Shown one piece after another: positions 10,622-19,998 of a stretch of 64,000 nt of DNA. Origin of the DNA: Klebsiella planticola ATCC 33531 (GTDB lineage Bacteria; Pseudomonadota; Gammaproteobacteria; Enterobacterales; Enterobacteriaceae); the NCBI RefSeq assembly GCF_000735435.1, contig NZ_JMPP01000019.1, positions 1 through 64,000 of the forward strand, given 5' to 3'. Every line of letters begins with the position of its first letter. The stretch's first letter is position 1. The position numbers were made by a program, and so were the translations under genes. The notes beneath the pieces were generated by a model. That model was not told the DNA's origin. It saw only the letters and a program-made list of their open reading frames with translations, and made no database searches.

Positions 10622-11848
10622 ATGATGACATTACTCTCTACCGGTACCGATTATGAACAGCTGGCCGCGGCTTTCCGGCCGATTTTCTCGCGCATTGCGC
10701 AGGGAGCCGCGAACCGCGAACAGCACCGTATTTTGCCCGACGAGCAGATTCGCTGGCTGAAGGAAGCGGGGTTCGGCACGGTTCGCATTCCGCGGGAAAA
10801 GGGCGGCTGGGGCGCGTCGCTGCCGCAGCTGATTGCCCTGCTGATTGAGCTGGCCCAGGCCGACTCCAACCTGCCGCAGGCGCTGCGCGCCCATTTTGCC
10901 TTTGTTGAAGATCGCCTGAATCAGCCCGACTCCGCGCAGCGCGATCGCTGGTTTCAACGTTTTCTCGACGGGGAGCTGGTGGGCAGCGGCTGGACCGAAA
11001 CCGGCGGGGTCAAGCTTGGGGAGGTGATTACCCAGGTGACGCCGGACGATCGCGGCTGGCGGTTAAACGGCGAGAAGTTTTACAGCACCGGGACGCTGTA
11101 CGCCGACTGGATTGATGTCTTTGCCCGCCGCAGCGACAACCAGGGCGACGTTATTGCGCTGGTCAGCACCCGGCAGAGCGCGGTGGAACGCGAAGACGAC
11201 TGGGATGGCTTTGGTCAGCGTCTGACCGGCAGCGGTACCACCCGCTTTAAGCAGGCGCAGGTTGAGCAGGAACATGTCTATGATTTTGCTGAACGCTTTC
11301 GGTATCAGACCGCCTTCTATCAGCATATCTTACTGGCGACGCTGGCGGGAATCGGCCTGGCGGTGGAACGCGATGCCGCCGAGGGGGTGAAAAAACGCAC
11401 CCGCATGTACAGCCATGGCAACGCCGCGGTCCCGCGTGAGGATGCGCAGGTCCTGCAGGTGGTGGGGCAAATCAGCAGCTGGGCGTGGGCGACCCGCGCG
11501 GCGGTGCTGCAGGCGGCGGAGTCTTTACAGCAGGCCTATGTCGTTCATGCCAGCGGCGATGAAGCGCTGATTGAACAGCGCAATCGGCTGGCGGAAGTCG
11601 AAGCGGCGCAGGCGCAGGTGGTTGCCAGCGAGTGGGTGCCGCGCGCGGCGACCGAGCTGTTTAACGCCCTCGGCGCGTCGGACACCCGGGCGGGTAAGGC
11701 GCTCGACAGGCACTGGCGCAACGCGCGCACGGTGGCCTCGCATAACCCGGTTATCTACAAAGCGCGCAATATTGGCAACTGGCTGGTCAACGGCGAGGCG
11801 CCGACCTTTATCTGGCAGATTGGCGATGGCGAAAAGGCGCAGGGCTAA
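10622..11848 (+). CDS. SfnB/DszC-like flavin-dependent monooxygenase (acyl-CoA dehydrogenase fold)
   Basis: 408-aa protein of the acyl-CoA dehydrogenase superfamily in the group annotated as sulfur acquisition oxidoreductase SfnB. Visible are the N-terminal helical part (LKEAGFGTVRIPREKGGWG), the middle beta domain (GSGWTETGG, WRLNGEKFYSTGTLYADWIDVFA) and the C-terminal helical region ending with RHWRNARTVASHNP. The DszC/SfnB branch uses reduced flavin for oxygenation of sulfides or sulfones rather than dehydrogenating acyl-CoA. Two adjacent ATGs (10622, 10625) follow AAGGAACAG; either may be used. Last plus-strand gene of the cluster, convergent with the SsuA-like gene. Confidence 0.82.
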   Translation: MMTLLSTGTDYEQLAAAFRPIFSRIAQGAANREQHRILPDEQIRWLKEAGFGTVRIPREKGGWGASLPQLIALLIELAQADSNLPQALRAHFAFVEDRLNQPDSAQRDRWFQRFLDGELVGSGWTETGGVKLGEVITQVTPDDRGWRLNGEKFYSTGTLYADWIDVFARRSDNQGDVIALVSTRQSAVEREDDWDGFGQRLTGSGTTRFKQAQVEQEHVYDFAERFRYQTAFYQHILLATLAGIGLAVERDAAEGVKKRTRMYSHGNAAVPREDAQVLQVVGQISSWAWATRAAVLQAAESLQQAYVVHASGDEALIEQRNRLAEVEAAQAQVVASEWVPRAATELFNALGASDTRAGKALDRHWRNARTVASHNPVIYKARNIGNWLVNGEAPTFIWQIGDGEKAQG

Positions 11849-11858
11849 AAAGAGAGAA

Positions 11859-11880
11859 GGCGACGGGGAGGCCCGTCGCC
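11859..11880. terminator. Bidirectional hairpin between convergent cluster genes
   Basis: GGCGACGGG and CCCGTCGCC are perfectly complementary around a GAGG loop. On the minus strand it is followed by TTCTCTCTTTTT, so it should terminate the SsuA-like transcript; on the plus strand the T-run is missing and termination is less sure. Confidence 0.65.
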
Positions 11881-11888
11881 GACAACGG

Positions 11889-12827
11889 TTATTTATCCTG
11901 CGACCAGGTGGCGCTGCGCACGTCCACCTTCACCGGCAGCAGGCCGATACGGGTGAAGGTATCCGCCAGCGCCTGCTGCTCGTTATAGACCGCAGGCGTC
12001 ATGCGTTCGGCGCCATAGGGCAGGCGGGCAAGCGCTTTCAACCAGATAGCCTTATCCAGCCCGGTTGACGTGGCGAGGATCCCGGCGGCATCGTCCTGAT
12101 GGGCGTTCGCCCAGTCGCTTAGCTGACTTAACTCATCCACTACCTGTTTTGCCGTATCCGGGTGGTTTTCGGCAAATTTGCGGCTGGCGAGGTAGAAGGT
12201 GTAATGCGGCACCAGCCCTTCGGCGTTGCTGATCTGCCGCGCCTTCGCGTTGGTTTCGACTTCGGCAAGGTACGGATCCCAGATAACCCAGGCATCAATG
12301 GCGCCTCGCTGGAAGGCGGCGCGGGCATCGGCCGGGGGCAGATAGACCGGGGTGATATCTTTATAGCTCAGCCCGGCTTTTTCCAGCGCGGCCACCAGCA
12401 GGTAGTTGACGTCGGAGCCTTTATTCAGCCCCACGCGCTTGCCTTTCAGATCGGCCACGTTGTGAATCGTTGAGTTTTCCGGCACCACGATCGCTTCAGT
12501 TTTGGGGTTGGCCGGTGAGTGCGCGAGGTAGACCAGATCCGCCTGAGCGGCCTGGGCAAAGGCCGGCGGCGCATCGCCGGTGGCCGCCAGGTCGATACTG
12601 CCGACGTTCAGCCCTTCCAGCATCTGCGGGCCGGCCGGGAATTCCACCCAGCGCACGGCGATGCCCTGTTTTTTGAAGGTCTCATCGAGGGAGCCGCGGT
12701 ATTTGAGCAGGGCGAAGATATTGGCCTTCTGATAGCCAATGTTGACGGTTTCCGGCGCCTGAGCCAGCGCGGACGCAGACAGCCCGAGCAGCAGCGGCAG
12801 CGCGGCCAGATGCAACCTTTTGGACAT
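11889..12827 (-). CDS. SsuA-like aliphatic sulfonate periplasmic binding protein
   Basis: 312-aa periplasmic protein with a clear signal peptide (MSKRLHLAALPLLLGLSASA, probable cleavage after ALA near residue 22). Family blocks include NIGYQKANIFALLKYRG, EFPAGPQMLEGLNVGSIDLAATGDAPPAFAQ, GKRVGLNKGSDVNYLL and AWVIWDPYLAEVE. The same blocks occur in the sensor domain of the regulator at 62-2068. No SsuC permease or SsuB ATPase lies beside it, so it must use a transporter encoded elsewhere or, less likely, the MetNI-like one. Start supported by AAAGGAGA. Transcribed on its own toward the cluster; ATAACCAA in its promoter region hints at sulfur control. Confidence 0.88.
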   Translation of the reverse strand: MSKRLHLAALPLLLGLSASALAQAPETVNIGYQKANIFALLKYRGSLDETFKKQGIAVRWVEFPAGPQMLEGLNVGSIDLAATGDAPPAFAQAAQADLVYLAHSPANPKTEAIVVPENSTIHNVADLKGKRVGLNKGSDVNYLLVAALEKAGLSYKDITPVYLPPADARAAFQRGAIDAWVIWDPYLAEVETNAKARQISNAEGLVPHYTFYLASRKFAENHPDTAKQVVDELSQLSDWANAHQDDAAGILATSTGLDKAIWLKALARLPYGAERMTPAVYNEQQALADTFTRIGLLPVKVDVRSATWSQDK

Positions 12828-12947
12828 AATGTGTTCTCCTTTGGCGATTTGCCGTAAGGTAACAAATTGTCCTTATAACCAATAAATAACTAAATTGTAA
12901 TTGATATAACTGAAATGTTTGGCGAGGGAGAAGAGATTGCGGGGAAG

Positions 12948-12975
12948 CTGCCCGGCAGAATCGGCTGCCGGGCAG
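12948..12975 (-). terminator. Hairpin after sdaB, probable terminator
   Basis: CTGCCCGGCAG and CTGCCGGGCAG make a perfect 11-bp stem with a 6-base loop just past the sdaB stop. On the minus strand it is followed by CTTCCCC rather than a real T-run, so termination may be inefficient. Confidence 0.5.
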
Positions 12976-12981
12976 GTATCG

Positions 12982-14349
12982 TTAATCGCAGGCGACGATT
13001 TTCATTGCCAGGCCGCCGCGCGAGGTTTCGCGGTATTTGGCGTTCATATCTTTGCCCGTTTCATACATGGTTTCGATGACCTTATCGAGACACACGCGCG
13101 GTTCGCTGGTGCGGCGCAGCGCCATTCGCGCGGCATTGACCGCTTTGACGGCGGCGATGGCGTTACGTTCGATGCAGGGAACCTGTACCTGGCCGGCAAC
13201 CGGATCGCAGGTCAGACCGAGGTTGTGTTCCATACCGATCTCTGCCGCGATGCACACCTGACCCGGGCTACCGCCCAGCAGCTCGGTGAGACCGGCCGCC
13301 GCCATCGAACAGGCCACGCCGACTTCGCCCTGGCAGCCGACTTCGGCGCCGGAAATCGAGGCGTTCATCTTATACAGCGAGCCGATCGCGCTGGTTACCA
13401 GCAGGTAACGCGCCAGCGAATTAGCATTCACCTTGCGGATAAACTTGTCGTAATAGGCCAGTACCGCCGGCACGATGCCGCAGGCGCCGTTGGTGGGCGC
13501 AGTCACCACGCGTCCACCGGCGGCGTTCTCTTCGTTGACCGCCAGGGCAAACATGTTGATCCAGTCAACCACCGCCATCGGGTCGCTGTTGGTATTGTCC
13601 TGGCTAACCAGCATCCGGCGCAGGGCGGCGGCACGACGCGGAACCCGCAGCTTGCCCGGCAGTACGCCTTCGGTGGTGATGCCGCGCTCAATACCGCTGC
13701 TCATCACTTCCCAGACGGCGGCGAAGTGCTGCTCCAGCTGCTCTTTGCTGTGCAATGCCAGTTCGTTTTGCATCATCAGGCCGGAAAGCGAGAGCCCGCT
13801 TTCGCGGCAGTGTCTTTGCAGGTCGGCCGCATTTTTGTACGGATAAGGCACCACCGGCGGCGCTTCATTGGTCAGGCCGAAATGTTCTTCATCGACAATA
13901 AACCCGCCGCCGATGGAGTAGTAAGTCTGGGTGTATAGCACCTTGTCGCCGCCCAGGGCGGTAATGCGCATACCGTTCTCATGCAGCGACAGGTTGTCGG
14001 CATGGAAATTCATGCACTGGTCGACCGGAAATTCAACTTCCTGCTGGCCGTTCGCCAGCATCAGGCGGCCGTGGGTGTTGACGTCCTGAATGAATGCCGG
14101 GATGGCGTCGATATCAACGCTGTCAGGCAGGTTGCCCGCAAGACCCATAATAATGGCGATGTCGGTATGGTGGCCTTTACCGGTGAGGGAAAGGGAGCCG
14201 TAAACGTCGACAACGACTTTGGTGACGTTGGCAAGCAGCCCGCGCGCGATAAGATCGTCCGTGAACTGCTTGCCCGCTTTCATTGGTCCAACGGTATGGG
14301 AGCTGGAAGGGCCAATGCCGATTTTAAAAATATCGAATACGCTGATCAT
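12982..14349 (-). CDS. sdaB: L-serine ammonia-lyase SdaB
   Basis: 455-aa iron-sulfur serine deaminase converting L-serine to pyruvate and ammonia in the cytoplasm. The N-terminal MISVFDIFKIGIGPSSSHTVGPMKAG and the GACGIVPAVLAYYDKF, EVGCQGEVGVACSMAA and GLTCDPVAGQVQVPCIERNA blocks, with the conserved cysteines for the [4Fe-4S] cluster, are typical. Length equals the E. coli enzyme if the ATG at 14349 is used; the frame is open further upstream but that part is not conserved. It lies 55 bp downstream of sdaC in the same direction, coupling serine uptake to breakdown. Confidence 0.96.
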   Translation of the reverse strand: MISVFDIFKIGIGPSSSHTVGPMKAGKQFTDDLIARGLLANVTKVVVDVYGSLSLTGKGHHTDIAIIMGLAGNLPDSVDIDAIPAFIQDVNTHGRLMLANGQQEVEFPVDQCMNFHADNLSLHENGMRITALGGDKVLYTQTYYSIGGGFIVDEEHFGLTNEAPPVVPYPYKNAADLQRHCRESGLSLSGLMMQNELALHSKEQLEQHFAAVWEVMSSGIERGITTEGVLPGKLRVPRRAAALRRMLVSQDNTNSDPMAVVDWINMFALAVNEENAAGGRVVTAPTNGACGIVPAVLAYYDKFIRKVNANSLARYLLVTSAIGSLYKMNASISGAEVGCQGEVGVACSMAAAGLTELLGGSPGQVCIAAEIGMEHNLGLTCDPVAGQVQVPCIERNAIAAVKAVNAARMALRRTSEPRVCLDKVIETMYETGKDMNAKYRETSRGGLAMKIVACD

Positions 14350-14373
14350 GTTGCATCCAGTACTGTCGGGGAG

Positions 14374-14395
14374 CGCGCCGCCTGCTGGCGGCGCG
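14374..14395 (-). other. GC-rich hairpin in the sdaC-sdaB gap
   Basis: CGCGCCGCC and GGCGGCGCG pair perfectly around TGCT in the 55-bp intercistronic space. There is no T-run, so it more likely protects the upstream mRNA or partially attenuates than fully terminates. Confidence 0.4.
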
Positions 14396-14404
14396 GGGGA
14401 GAGA

Positions 14405-15694
14405 TTAGCTGAACAGAGAGTAGAAAATCGCGGAGATAGCAATCAGGCCCATAATCACCACGAAGACGTTGCTGATGTGGCCGCTGTATTTGCGCATGGC
14501 CGGGACTTTCTGGATGGCATACATCGGCATCAGGAACAGAATCATCGCGATAATCGGGCCGCCGAGGGTTTCGATCATCCCGAGAATGCTTGGGTTCAGC
14601 GTGGCCACAATCCAGGTGGTCACCAGCATGAACAGCGCCGTGATTTTGTTCAGTTTATTGATTTCGATGGATTTGCCTTTACCACGCAGGGATTTAATCA
14701 CCATGCCGTTAAAGCCTTCACGTGCGCCCAGGTAGTGGCCGAGGAAGGATTTGGTGATGGCGATCATCGCGATGATCGGCGCCATCCAGGCAATGACCGG
14801 TGCGTTAAAGTGGTTCGCCAGGTAAGACAGAATCGAGATGTTCTGCGCTTTTGCTTCTGCCAGATCGGCCGGAGACAGGCTCAGTACGCAGCTGAAGACG
14901 AAGAACATCACGGTCAATACCATCATGATATGAGCGCGAGCCAGGATGCTGGAGCACTTCTTCTCTGCGCCCTGACCGTACTCTTCACGCTTCGCCACGG
15001 CGAAGGAGGAGATGATCGGCGAGTGGTTAAAGGAGAACACCATTACCGGAATCGCCAGCCAGAGAGTCATCCACAGACCATTACCGGTAAAGGTAGCGCT
15101 GTTCAGGGAGAGGGTTTCCAGCGCCGCGCCGTTCCACTGAGGAATCAGGTACAGTGCGAGGATCATCAGAGCGATAACGAACGGGAACACCAGAATACTC
15201 ATCGCTTTAACAATCATCTGCTCGCCGAAACGCACGATGGTCATCATGCCCACAATCAGAATCAGCGACAGGATCGCACGCGGCGGCGCGGTCATCTGCA
15301 GCTGGTGGGTCATAAAGCTTTCGACGGTATTGGTGATAGCCACGCTATAAACCAGCAGAATCGGGTAGATGGCGAAGAAGTAGAGCAGAGTAATCAGTTT
15401 ACCTGCGCCGACACCGAAGTGCTCTTCTACCACTTCCGTGATGTCTTCACCCGGATTTTTACCGGAAAGGACAAAACGGGTCATTCCGCGGTGGGCGAAA
15501 AAGGTCATCGGGAAAGCAAGAATTGCCATGATGATCAGGGGGATCATCCCGCCGACGCCGGCATTAATCGGCAGGAACAACACGCCCGCACCGATTGCCG
15601 TACCGTACAGTCCCAGCATCCACATGGTATCTGTTTTGCGCCATCCGCTACGGGTTTCGCCCGATACGATAGTGCTGGTTTGAGTGGTTTCCAT
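14405..15694 (-). CDS. sdaC: Serine/H+ symporter SdaC
   Basis: 429-aa inner-membrane transporter of the HAAAP (hydroxy/aromatic amino acid permease) family with about 11 hydrophobic segments, bringing L-serine in with protons. Recognised by [20 protein letters not shown], the [19 protein letters not shown] helix and [13 protein letters not shown]. The ATG at 15694, preceded by CAGGAGATACAG, gives the E. coli length; an in-frame ATG 45 bases upstream is rejected. First gene of the sdaCB operon. Confidence 0.96.
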   Translation of the reverse strand: METTQTSTIVSGETRSGWRKTDTMWMLGLYGTAIGAGVLFLPINAGVGGMIPLIIMAILAFPMTFFAHRGMTRFVLSGKNPGEDITEVVEEHFGVGAGKLITLLYFFAIYPILLVYSVAITNTVESFMTHQLQMTAPPRAILSLILIVGMMTIVRFGEQMIVKAMSILVFPFVIALMILALYLIPQWNGAALETLSLNSATFTGNGLWMTLWLAIPVMVFSFNHSPIISSFAVAKREEYGQGAEKKCSSILARAHIMMVLTVMFFVFSCVLSLSPADLAEAKAQNISILSYLANHFNAPVIAWMAPIIAMIAITKSFLGHYLGAREGFNGMVIKSLRGKGKSIEINKLNKITALFMLVTTWIVATLNPSILGMIETLGGPIIAMILFLMPMYAIQKVPAMRKYSGHISNVFVVIMGLIAISAIFYSLFS

Positions 15695-16255
15695 CTGTAT
15701 CTCCTGGAGGAAGCGACCAAATATAATGATTAAAATCAATTAAGTAATATTAAATGTGTTTGATTACGGTTTTTTAATGATTTTCTCCGCAACAAGTGGG
15801 GCGGAAAGATACATTTATCTGGTAAATGCATCAGTGATCGCGATCCCAATTGCAATAATCCACTTTCGAGGTGGGTATTTTTAGTTCAACAGTCTGTTTC
15901 TGGTGATCAGCCAGGTATTTGTGGCGCGAAGGCTACCATTTACAGGATATGAGATAAAAGAAGGCAGGCTTAATAACGATGTTTTTACTGTAAAAATGAG
16001 ATACTGACGATGTTTTCGCGCTTAAATGCCTTTTTATCAGTGATATTTATTGCTTCTTATGGAAACGCAAACGATTGGCTTTTGTTAAAATGTTACAAAG
16101 CATTCTTAAAATAAATGAATTATTGGGAAAGCGGGCCTGAGAAGTTTAAAAGAGGTTAAGAGAGGTCAAAGGAGGTTAAAGGGAGTTTAATACGGGAAGA
16201 GGGGGAAAGCGGATTACGACAGCACGCGCCGTAACCCGGAATGACAGATTAGCTA
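15695..16255. promoter_or_regulatory. sdaC upstream region with a 10-bp phased repeat
   Basis: This 561-bp gap must hold the sdaC promoter; in E. coli it responds to Lrp and CRP, but I cannot place those sites with confidence here. A palindrome GATCGCGATC lies near 15837-15846. Near ppnN, 16141-16190 is an imperfect tandem repeat (separate entry). No coding sequence is supported. Confidence 0.5.
16141..16190. repeat. Five-unit, 10-bp imperfect tandem repeat
   Basis: Five successive decamers read GAAGTTTAAA, AGAGGTTAAG, AGAGGTCAAA, GGAGGTTAAA and GGGAGTTTAA, i.e. a variant AGAGGTTAAA unit with helical-turn spacing. It lies about 65 bp past the ppnN stop and upstream of sdaC. Function unknown. 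Confidence 0.6.
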
Positions 16256-17623
16256 TCAGGAACAGATTTCGTAGCAAGGAATATACGCAGTGCCGCCCGG
16301 AAGCTTCATGCGGTGCTGGGCGACGAAACCCTGCAGCAGGTCGTCCATCCGACGCATCATCTGCGGATCGCCGTGCAGCTTGTAAGGACCGAATTTTTCA
16401 ATCGCCTGGATACCCACCTCTTTGACGTTGCCGGCCACGATACCGGAGAACGCGCGCCGCAGGTCTGCCGCCAGCATCTCGACCGGCTGATCGGGATAAA
16501 GCTTGAGGTTGGCCATGTTTTCATGTGTCGGGTCGAAGGGCATTTGCAGATCCGGGGTGATACGAATCGACCAGTTAAAGCTGTAGGCATCGTCGGTTTC
16601 CCGGCGACTCTCTTTCACCAGCGGCATCGCTTTCTTCATCTGGCGCGCCACTTCGCTGGCGTCGTCGATAATGATGCGATAGTGGCGACGCGCCGACTCG
16701 CCCAGCGTATGGACGATGAACTCATCCAGCACGCGGAAATAGTCGGCGCTCTCTTTCGGACCGGTGAGGATCAGCGGCAGGACCTGCGATGTGTTGGCCG
16801 GGTGCATTAAAATCCCCAGCAGATAAAGCAGCTCTTCCGCGGTGCCGACGCCGCCCGGGAAGATAATAATGCCGTGGGCGATACGGACAAACGCCTCAAG
16901 ACGTTTTTCGATATCCGGCATGATCAGCAGCTCGTTAACCAGCGGGTTAGGCGGTTCGGCGGCAATAATTGATGGCTCGGTCATGCCGATAAAGCGGCTG
17001 TCTTTGTAACGCTGCTGGGCGTGGCCGACCGCGGCGCCTTTCATCGGCGCTTCCATCGCACCCGGACCGCAGCCGGTGCAGATATTCAGTTCGCGCAGAC
17101 CCAGCTGGGTCCCGACGCGACGGGCGTACAGATATTCGTTTTCGTTAATCGAGTGGCCGCCCCAGCAGACAATCATATTCGGCGCTTCGCCGACGTGCAG
17201 CGCACGGGCGTTACGCAGAATAGAGAACACCAGGTTGGTGATATGCACCGAGCTTTCAAGATCGAGATTCGGGAAGCGCACGGTGTTGTGAATCTGCCCG
17301 TAAACGAACAGGATATCGCGCAGCACGGCGAACAGGTTGGCCTGCAGGGAACGGATAATACGCCCGTCAACGAAGGCCTCTTCCGGGGGATTGATCAGTT
17401 CCAGCTTCACGCCGCGTTCACGACGCAGCACGTTGATATCGAAATTTTCAAAACGAGACAGCAGCTCCTTGCTGTTATCGGTCAGGCTCCCCGAGTTGAG
17501 TACAGCAAGCGAGCAGTTACGAAAGAGTTGATAGAGGTCACTGCTGGCGGTGCGTTTAAGCATATCCACTTCCAGCTGTGACAGCATATCCATTGAACCA
17601 AGCGGGCTAACATGTGTAATCAA
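16256..17623 (-). CDS. ppnN: Pyrimidine/purine 5'-monophosphate nucleosidase PpnN
   Basis: 455-aa cytoplasmic nucleosidase (formerly YgdH) that hydrolyses nucleoside monophosphates to base and ribose 5-phosphate; the E. coli enzyme is stimulated by (p)ppGpp. The LOG-family core shows [14 protein letters not shown] and the [15 protein letters not shown] motif, flanked by the extended N- and C-terminal domains typical of PpnN. Length fits E. coli (454 aa). It follows queF in the same direction. relA, the ppGpp synthase, is in the same window. Confidence 0.95.
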   Translation of the reverse strand: MITHVSPLGSMDMLSQLEVDMLKRTASSDLYQLFRNCSLAVLNSGSLTDNSKELLSRFENFDINVLRRERGVKLELINPPEEAFVDGRIIRSLQANLFAVLRDILFVYGQIHNTVRFPNLDLESSVHITNLVFSILRNARALHVGEAPNMIVCWGGHSINENEYLYARRVGTQLGLRELNICTGCGPGAMEAPMKGAAVGHAQQRYKDSRFIGMTEPSIIAAEPPNPLVNELLIMPDIEKRLEAFVRIAHGIIIFPGGVGTAEELLYLLGILMHPANTSQVLPLILTGPKESADYFRVLDEFIVHTLGESARRHYRIIIDDASEVARQMKKAMPLVKESRRETDDAYSFNWSIRITPDLQMPFDPTHENMANLKLYPDQPVEMLAADLRRAFSGIVAGNVKEVGIQAIEKFGPYKLHGDPQMMRRMDDLLQGFVAQHRMKLPGGTAYIPCYEICS

Positions 17624-17734
17624 GTGAACTCCTTACAGGACGATTATCGTCTTCCTGTGATTACAATAGCCTTGCTGATGGCGTTTTCACAACCTTGCGC
17701 GCGGGTTAACGCACGCAAATTGTGAAAATGTTGA

Positions 17735-18580
17735 CTATTGACGAGCGAGGCGACCGATGGCCGGAACAAAATCGGTGTTGCTGCGCCACGGGTTGATGTC
17801 CAGACCGCCGCGTCGCGTGTAGCGCGCATAAACGGAAAGGGCTTCCGGCTGGCAGAAACGCAGAATATCGTTGAAGATGCGCTCTACGCACTGCTCGTGG
17901 AATTCGTTGTGGTGGCGGAACGACACCAGGTAGCGCAGCAGCTTTTCGCGATCGATTTTGGCGCCGCGATACTGAATTTGCACCGAACCCCAGTCCGGCT
18001 GATGGGTGATCAGGCAGTTGGACTTCAGCAGATGGCTGACCAGCGTCTCCTCGACGACTTTGCCGCTTGCGGCATCCTGCAGATAGTCGGCGTTGAACTG
18101 GTAGTTATCGATTTCAATATCCTGATCGTCGATACAGGCGCCGTGCAGATGTGCTACCGGCTGGCCTTCGAGTTCATCAAGACGATACAACGACACTTTA
18201 ACTTCCCCCTCCGCGCAGGCGCTGAGATCGCGCGCCAGCGTCGCCTCGACCTCCTGCCAGTCGGCGAAGCGGGTCTGGTTAAAGCTATTGAGATAGAGCT
18301 TAAAGCTCTTCGACTCTACCAGGTTCACGGTTGTGTCATTGAGTTCAACATGGCCTACGGCGACCTGCGGTAGTCCTTTAGCGTTGAGCCAGGAGAGTTC
18401 GTACAGCGTCCAGATATCACCGCCGTGAAAAGGCAGATTGTCCGCGTGCAGGCCCAGCGGATCGCGGTTCAGGCTGCGCGGTACGCCCTGTAGCAGCGAG
18501 GCATCGTAAGTATCGCGGTAATCGGTTGATTTACCGAGCGTCAGGCCGGCAAGCGCCTGATGATTATCGTAAGAAGACAT
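17735..18580 (-). CDS. queF: NADPH-dependent preQ0 reductase QueF
   Basis: 281-aa two-domain T-fold enzyme reducing 7-cyano-7-deazaguanine (preQ0) to preQ1 in queuosine synthesis. The QueF motif [15 protein letters not shown] is near residue 90, and the catalytic cysteine lies in [19 protein letters not shown] near residue 190. The length is that of the long (YqcD) class. Divergent from syd; queD and queE of the same pathway are at 39.9-41 kb. Confidence 0.96.
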   Translation of the reverse strand: MSSYDNHQALAGLTLGKSTDYRDTYDASLLQGVPRSLNRDPLGLHADNLPFHGGDIWTLYELSWLNAKGLPQVAVGHVELNDTTVNLVESKSFKLYLNSFNQTRFADWQEVEATLARDLSACAEGEVKVSLYRLDELEGQPVAHLHGACIDDQDIEIDNYQFNADYLQDAASGKVVEETLVSHLLKSNCLITHQPDWGSVQIQYRGAKIDREKLLRYLVSFRHHNEFHEQCVERIFNDILRFCQPEALSVYARYTRRGGLDINPWRSNTDFVPAIGRLARQ

Positions 18581-18648
18581 GTTTCACCATAGTAAAGCGG
18601 GTACACTATACGCCAAGTGTATCCTGTCTGACGTGAAGAGAGAAACCG

Positions 18649-19194
18649 GTGGACTATCAAACCGCAGAAGCGCTGCAAGCCTTCACCCAACGTTATTGCG
18701 CTGCCTGGCAGCAGCAGCGCGGCAGCCTGCCGCGTAGCGAAGAGCTTTATGGCGTGCCGTCACCCTGTATCAGCGCGACGGACGACGACGCCGTTTTCTG
18801 GCAGCCGCAGCCCTTTAGCGCAGAACAAAATATCAGCGCGGTTGAACGGGCACTGGATATTGTGATACAACAGCCGATTCATAGTTATTATACCACTCAG
18901 TTCGCCGGCGATATGGCCGCGCGCTTTGCTGGTGAGACGATGCTGCTGCTGCAAACCTGGAGTCCGGATGACTTCCGGCGCGTGCAGGAGAATTTAATCG
19001 GTCACCTGGTGGTGCAAAAACGGCTGAAGCTGTCGCCAACACTTTTTATCGCCACGCTTGAGAGCGAGCTGGAGGTCATTTCGGTGTGCAACCTGAGCGG
19101 CGAAGTGCTCAAAGAGACGCTCGGCACGCGTAAACGGACAATCCTTTCGCCTTCTCTGGCAAGCTTCCTTGAGCAGCTTGATCCGGTGCTGTAA
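18649..19194 (+). CDS. syd: SecY-interacting protein Syd
   Basis: 181-aa soluble protein that binds SecY at the inner face of the membrane and acts on faulty translocons. Conserved stretches are [18 protein letters not shown]-like [24 protein letters not shown] and [18 protein letters not shown]. The start is GTG at 18649, giving the same N terminus (MDYQTAEAL) as homologues. Divergent from queF; csrB follows. Confidence 0.95.
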   Translation: MDYQTAEALQAFTQRYCAAWQQQRGSLPRSEELYGVPSPCISATDDDAVFWQPQPFSAEQNISAVERALDIVIQQPIHSYYTTQFAGDMAARFAGETMLLLQTWSPDDFRRVQENLIGHLVVQKRLKLSPTLFIATLESELEVISVCNLSGEVLKETLGTRKRTILSPSLASFLEQLDPVL

Positions 19195-19213
19195 TCCATT
19201 TTTCCCACCCGTT

Positions 19214-19231
19214 TGTGAGAGATCTCTTACA
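19214..19231. promoter_or_regulatory. UvrY-like operator upstream of csrB
   Basis: TGTGAGAGATCTCTTACA is an 18-bp near-perfect palindrome matching the UvrY (SirA/GacA-type) site TGTAAGAGATCTCTTACA. Its centre is about 180 bp upstream of the csrB 5' end, similar to the E. coli arrangement. A half-like copy, TGTAAGAGATC, follows at 19237-19247. Confidence 0.75.
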
Positions 19232-19344
19232 AGACCTGTAAGAGATCGTCATCATTTAAGCCAATTTTTCGCGGCTTTATTTCTTGTAAGTCAATATAAT
19301 TCAGTGAGTTATTCTTCTTTTTGCCTGTTTGACCAGGGATTAAC

Positions 19345-19363
19345 CTTAAGAGATTCTCTTAAG
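19345..19363. promoter_or_regulatory. Second dyad in the csrB promoter region
   Basis: CTTAAGAGATTCTCTTAAG is a perfect 9+9 palindrome centred about 50 bp upstream of the csrB start. It resembles the UvrY site but with AA in place of AC at the ends, so it may be a proximal operator. Confidence 0.5.
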
Positions 19364-19403
19364 AAGGCTTGTAAGACGAAGCGGAATCAGTGATCCTATG
19401 TGT

Positions 19404-19770
19404 GTCGACAGGGAGTCGCGAAATGAAGTGAACATCAGGATGATGACTCTTCATGCAGGACCCGCCGGGAAGGCGTTGCAAGGACAGGCTTCAGGATGAA
19501 GCGCAGGATAACGCAGGAACGCGTAAAGGACACCTCCAGGATGGAGAACGTGAGCCGCTCATGATGAACGGTGGATCAGGAAGATCGGGACAGACTTAAG
19601 GATAAGTGATTTCACATCGGGGTGGTGTGGAAGCAGGATGCACAAGTTTACGGATGAACATGGTCAGGAGACCTCAGGAAAAGTTTTCATGGACGAGCAG
19701 GGAGCACCAATGTAGCTGGATTGCTGCGAAACGAACCGGGAGCACTGTTTATACAGTGCTCCCTTTTTTT
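19404..19770 (+). ncRNA. csrB: CsrB, CsrA-sequestering regulatory RNA
   Basis: About 367 nt. The 5' end GTCGACAGGGAGTC matches E. coli CsrB, and I count 24 GGA triplets, many in AGGA/GGGA hairpin-loop contexts, the binding sites for CsrA. The 3' end is a strong terminator: GGGAGCACTG / CAGTGCTCCC followed by seven T (19738-19770). The RNA titrates CsrA and so relieves repression of glycogen, biofilm and other genes. It is activated by BarA-UvrY; barA is at 27425-30178. Located between syd and yqcC as in E. coli. ORFs across it are chance. Confidence 0.95.
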
Positions 19771-19998
19771 ATGCCTCTTTTTATCGCATTACCTTTGGCT
19801 GGGGCATTTGAACGAAGGCCAAATCGCCTGGGTCGTGCTTCAGGTCAGGCTGGGGCAATGTGTCTGGCCCATACCACTCTGGCGCATGGCTGCACACCCA
19901 TGGTCATGACTGGAGGGGAGACGGCGCCATGATTTTGAGTAGTTTTCGCTGCTGTATTTGCTATCCTGCGTCCGGTTTACAACTCATCGAGGTTTCCC

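Noticed and set aside
14219-15733. 504-codon ORF antisense to sdaC
   Set aside because: Covers a well-recognised transporter on the other strand; translation is H/Q/N/D-rich, typical of a shadow of a hydrophobic gene.
19606-19932. 108-codon ORF across the csrB 3' part
   Set aside because: The sequence is CsrB RNA with its terminator; the ORF has no family support.
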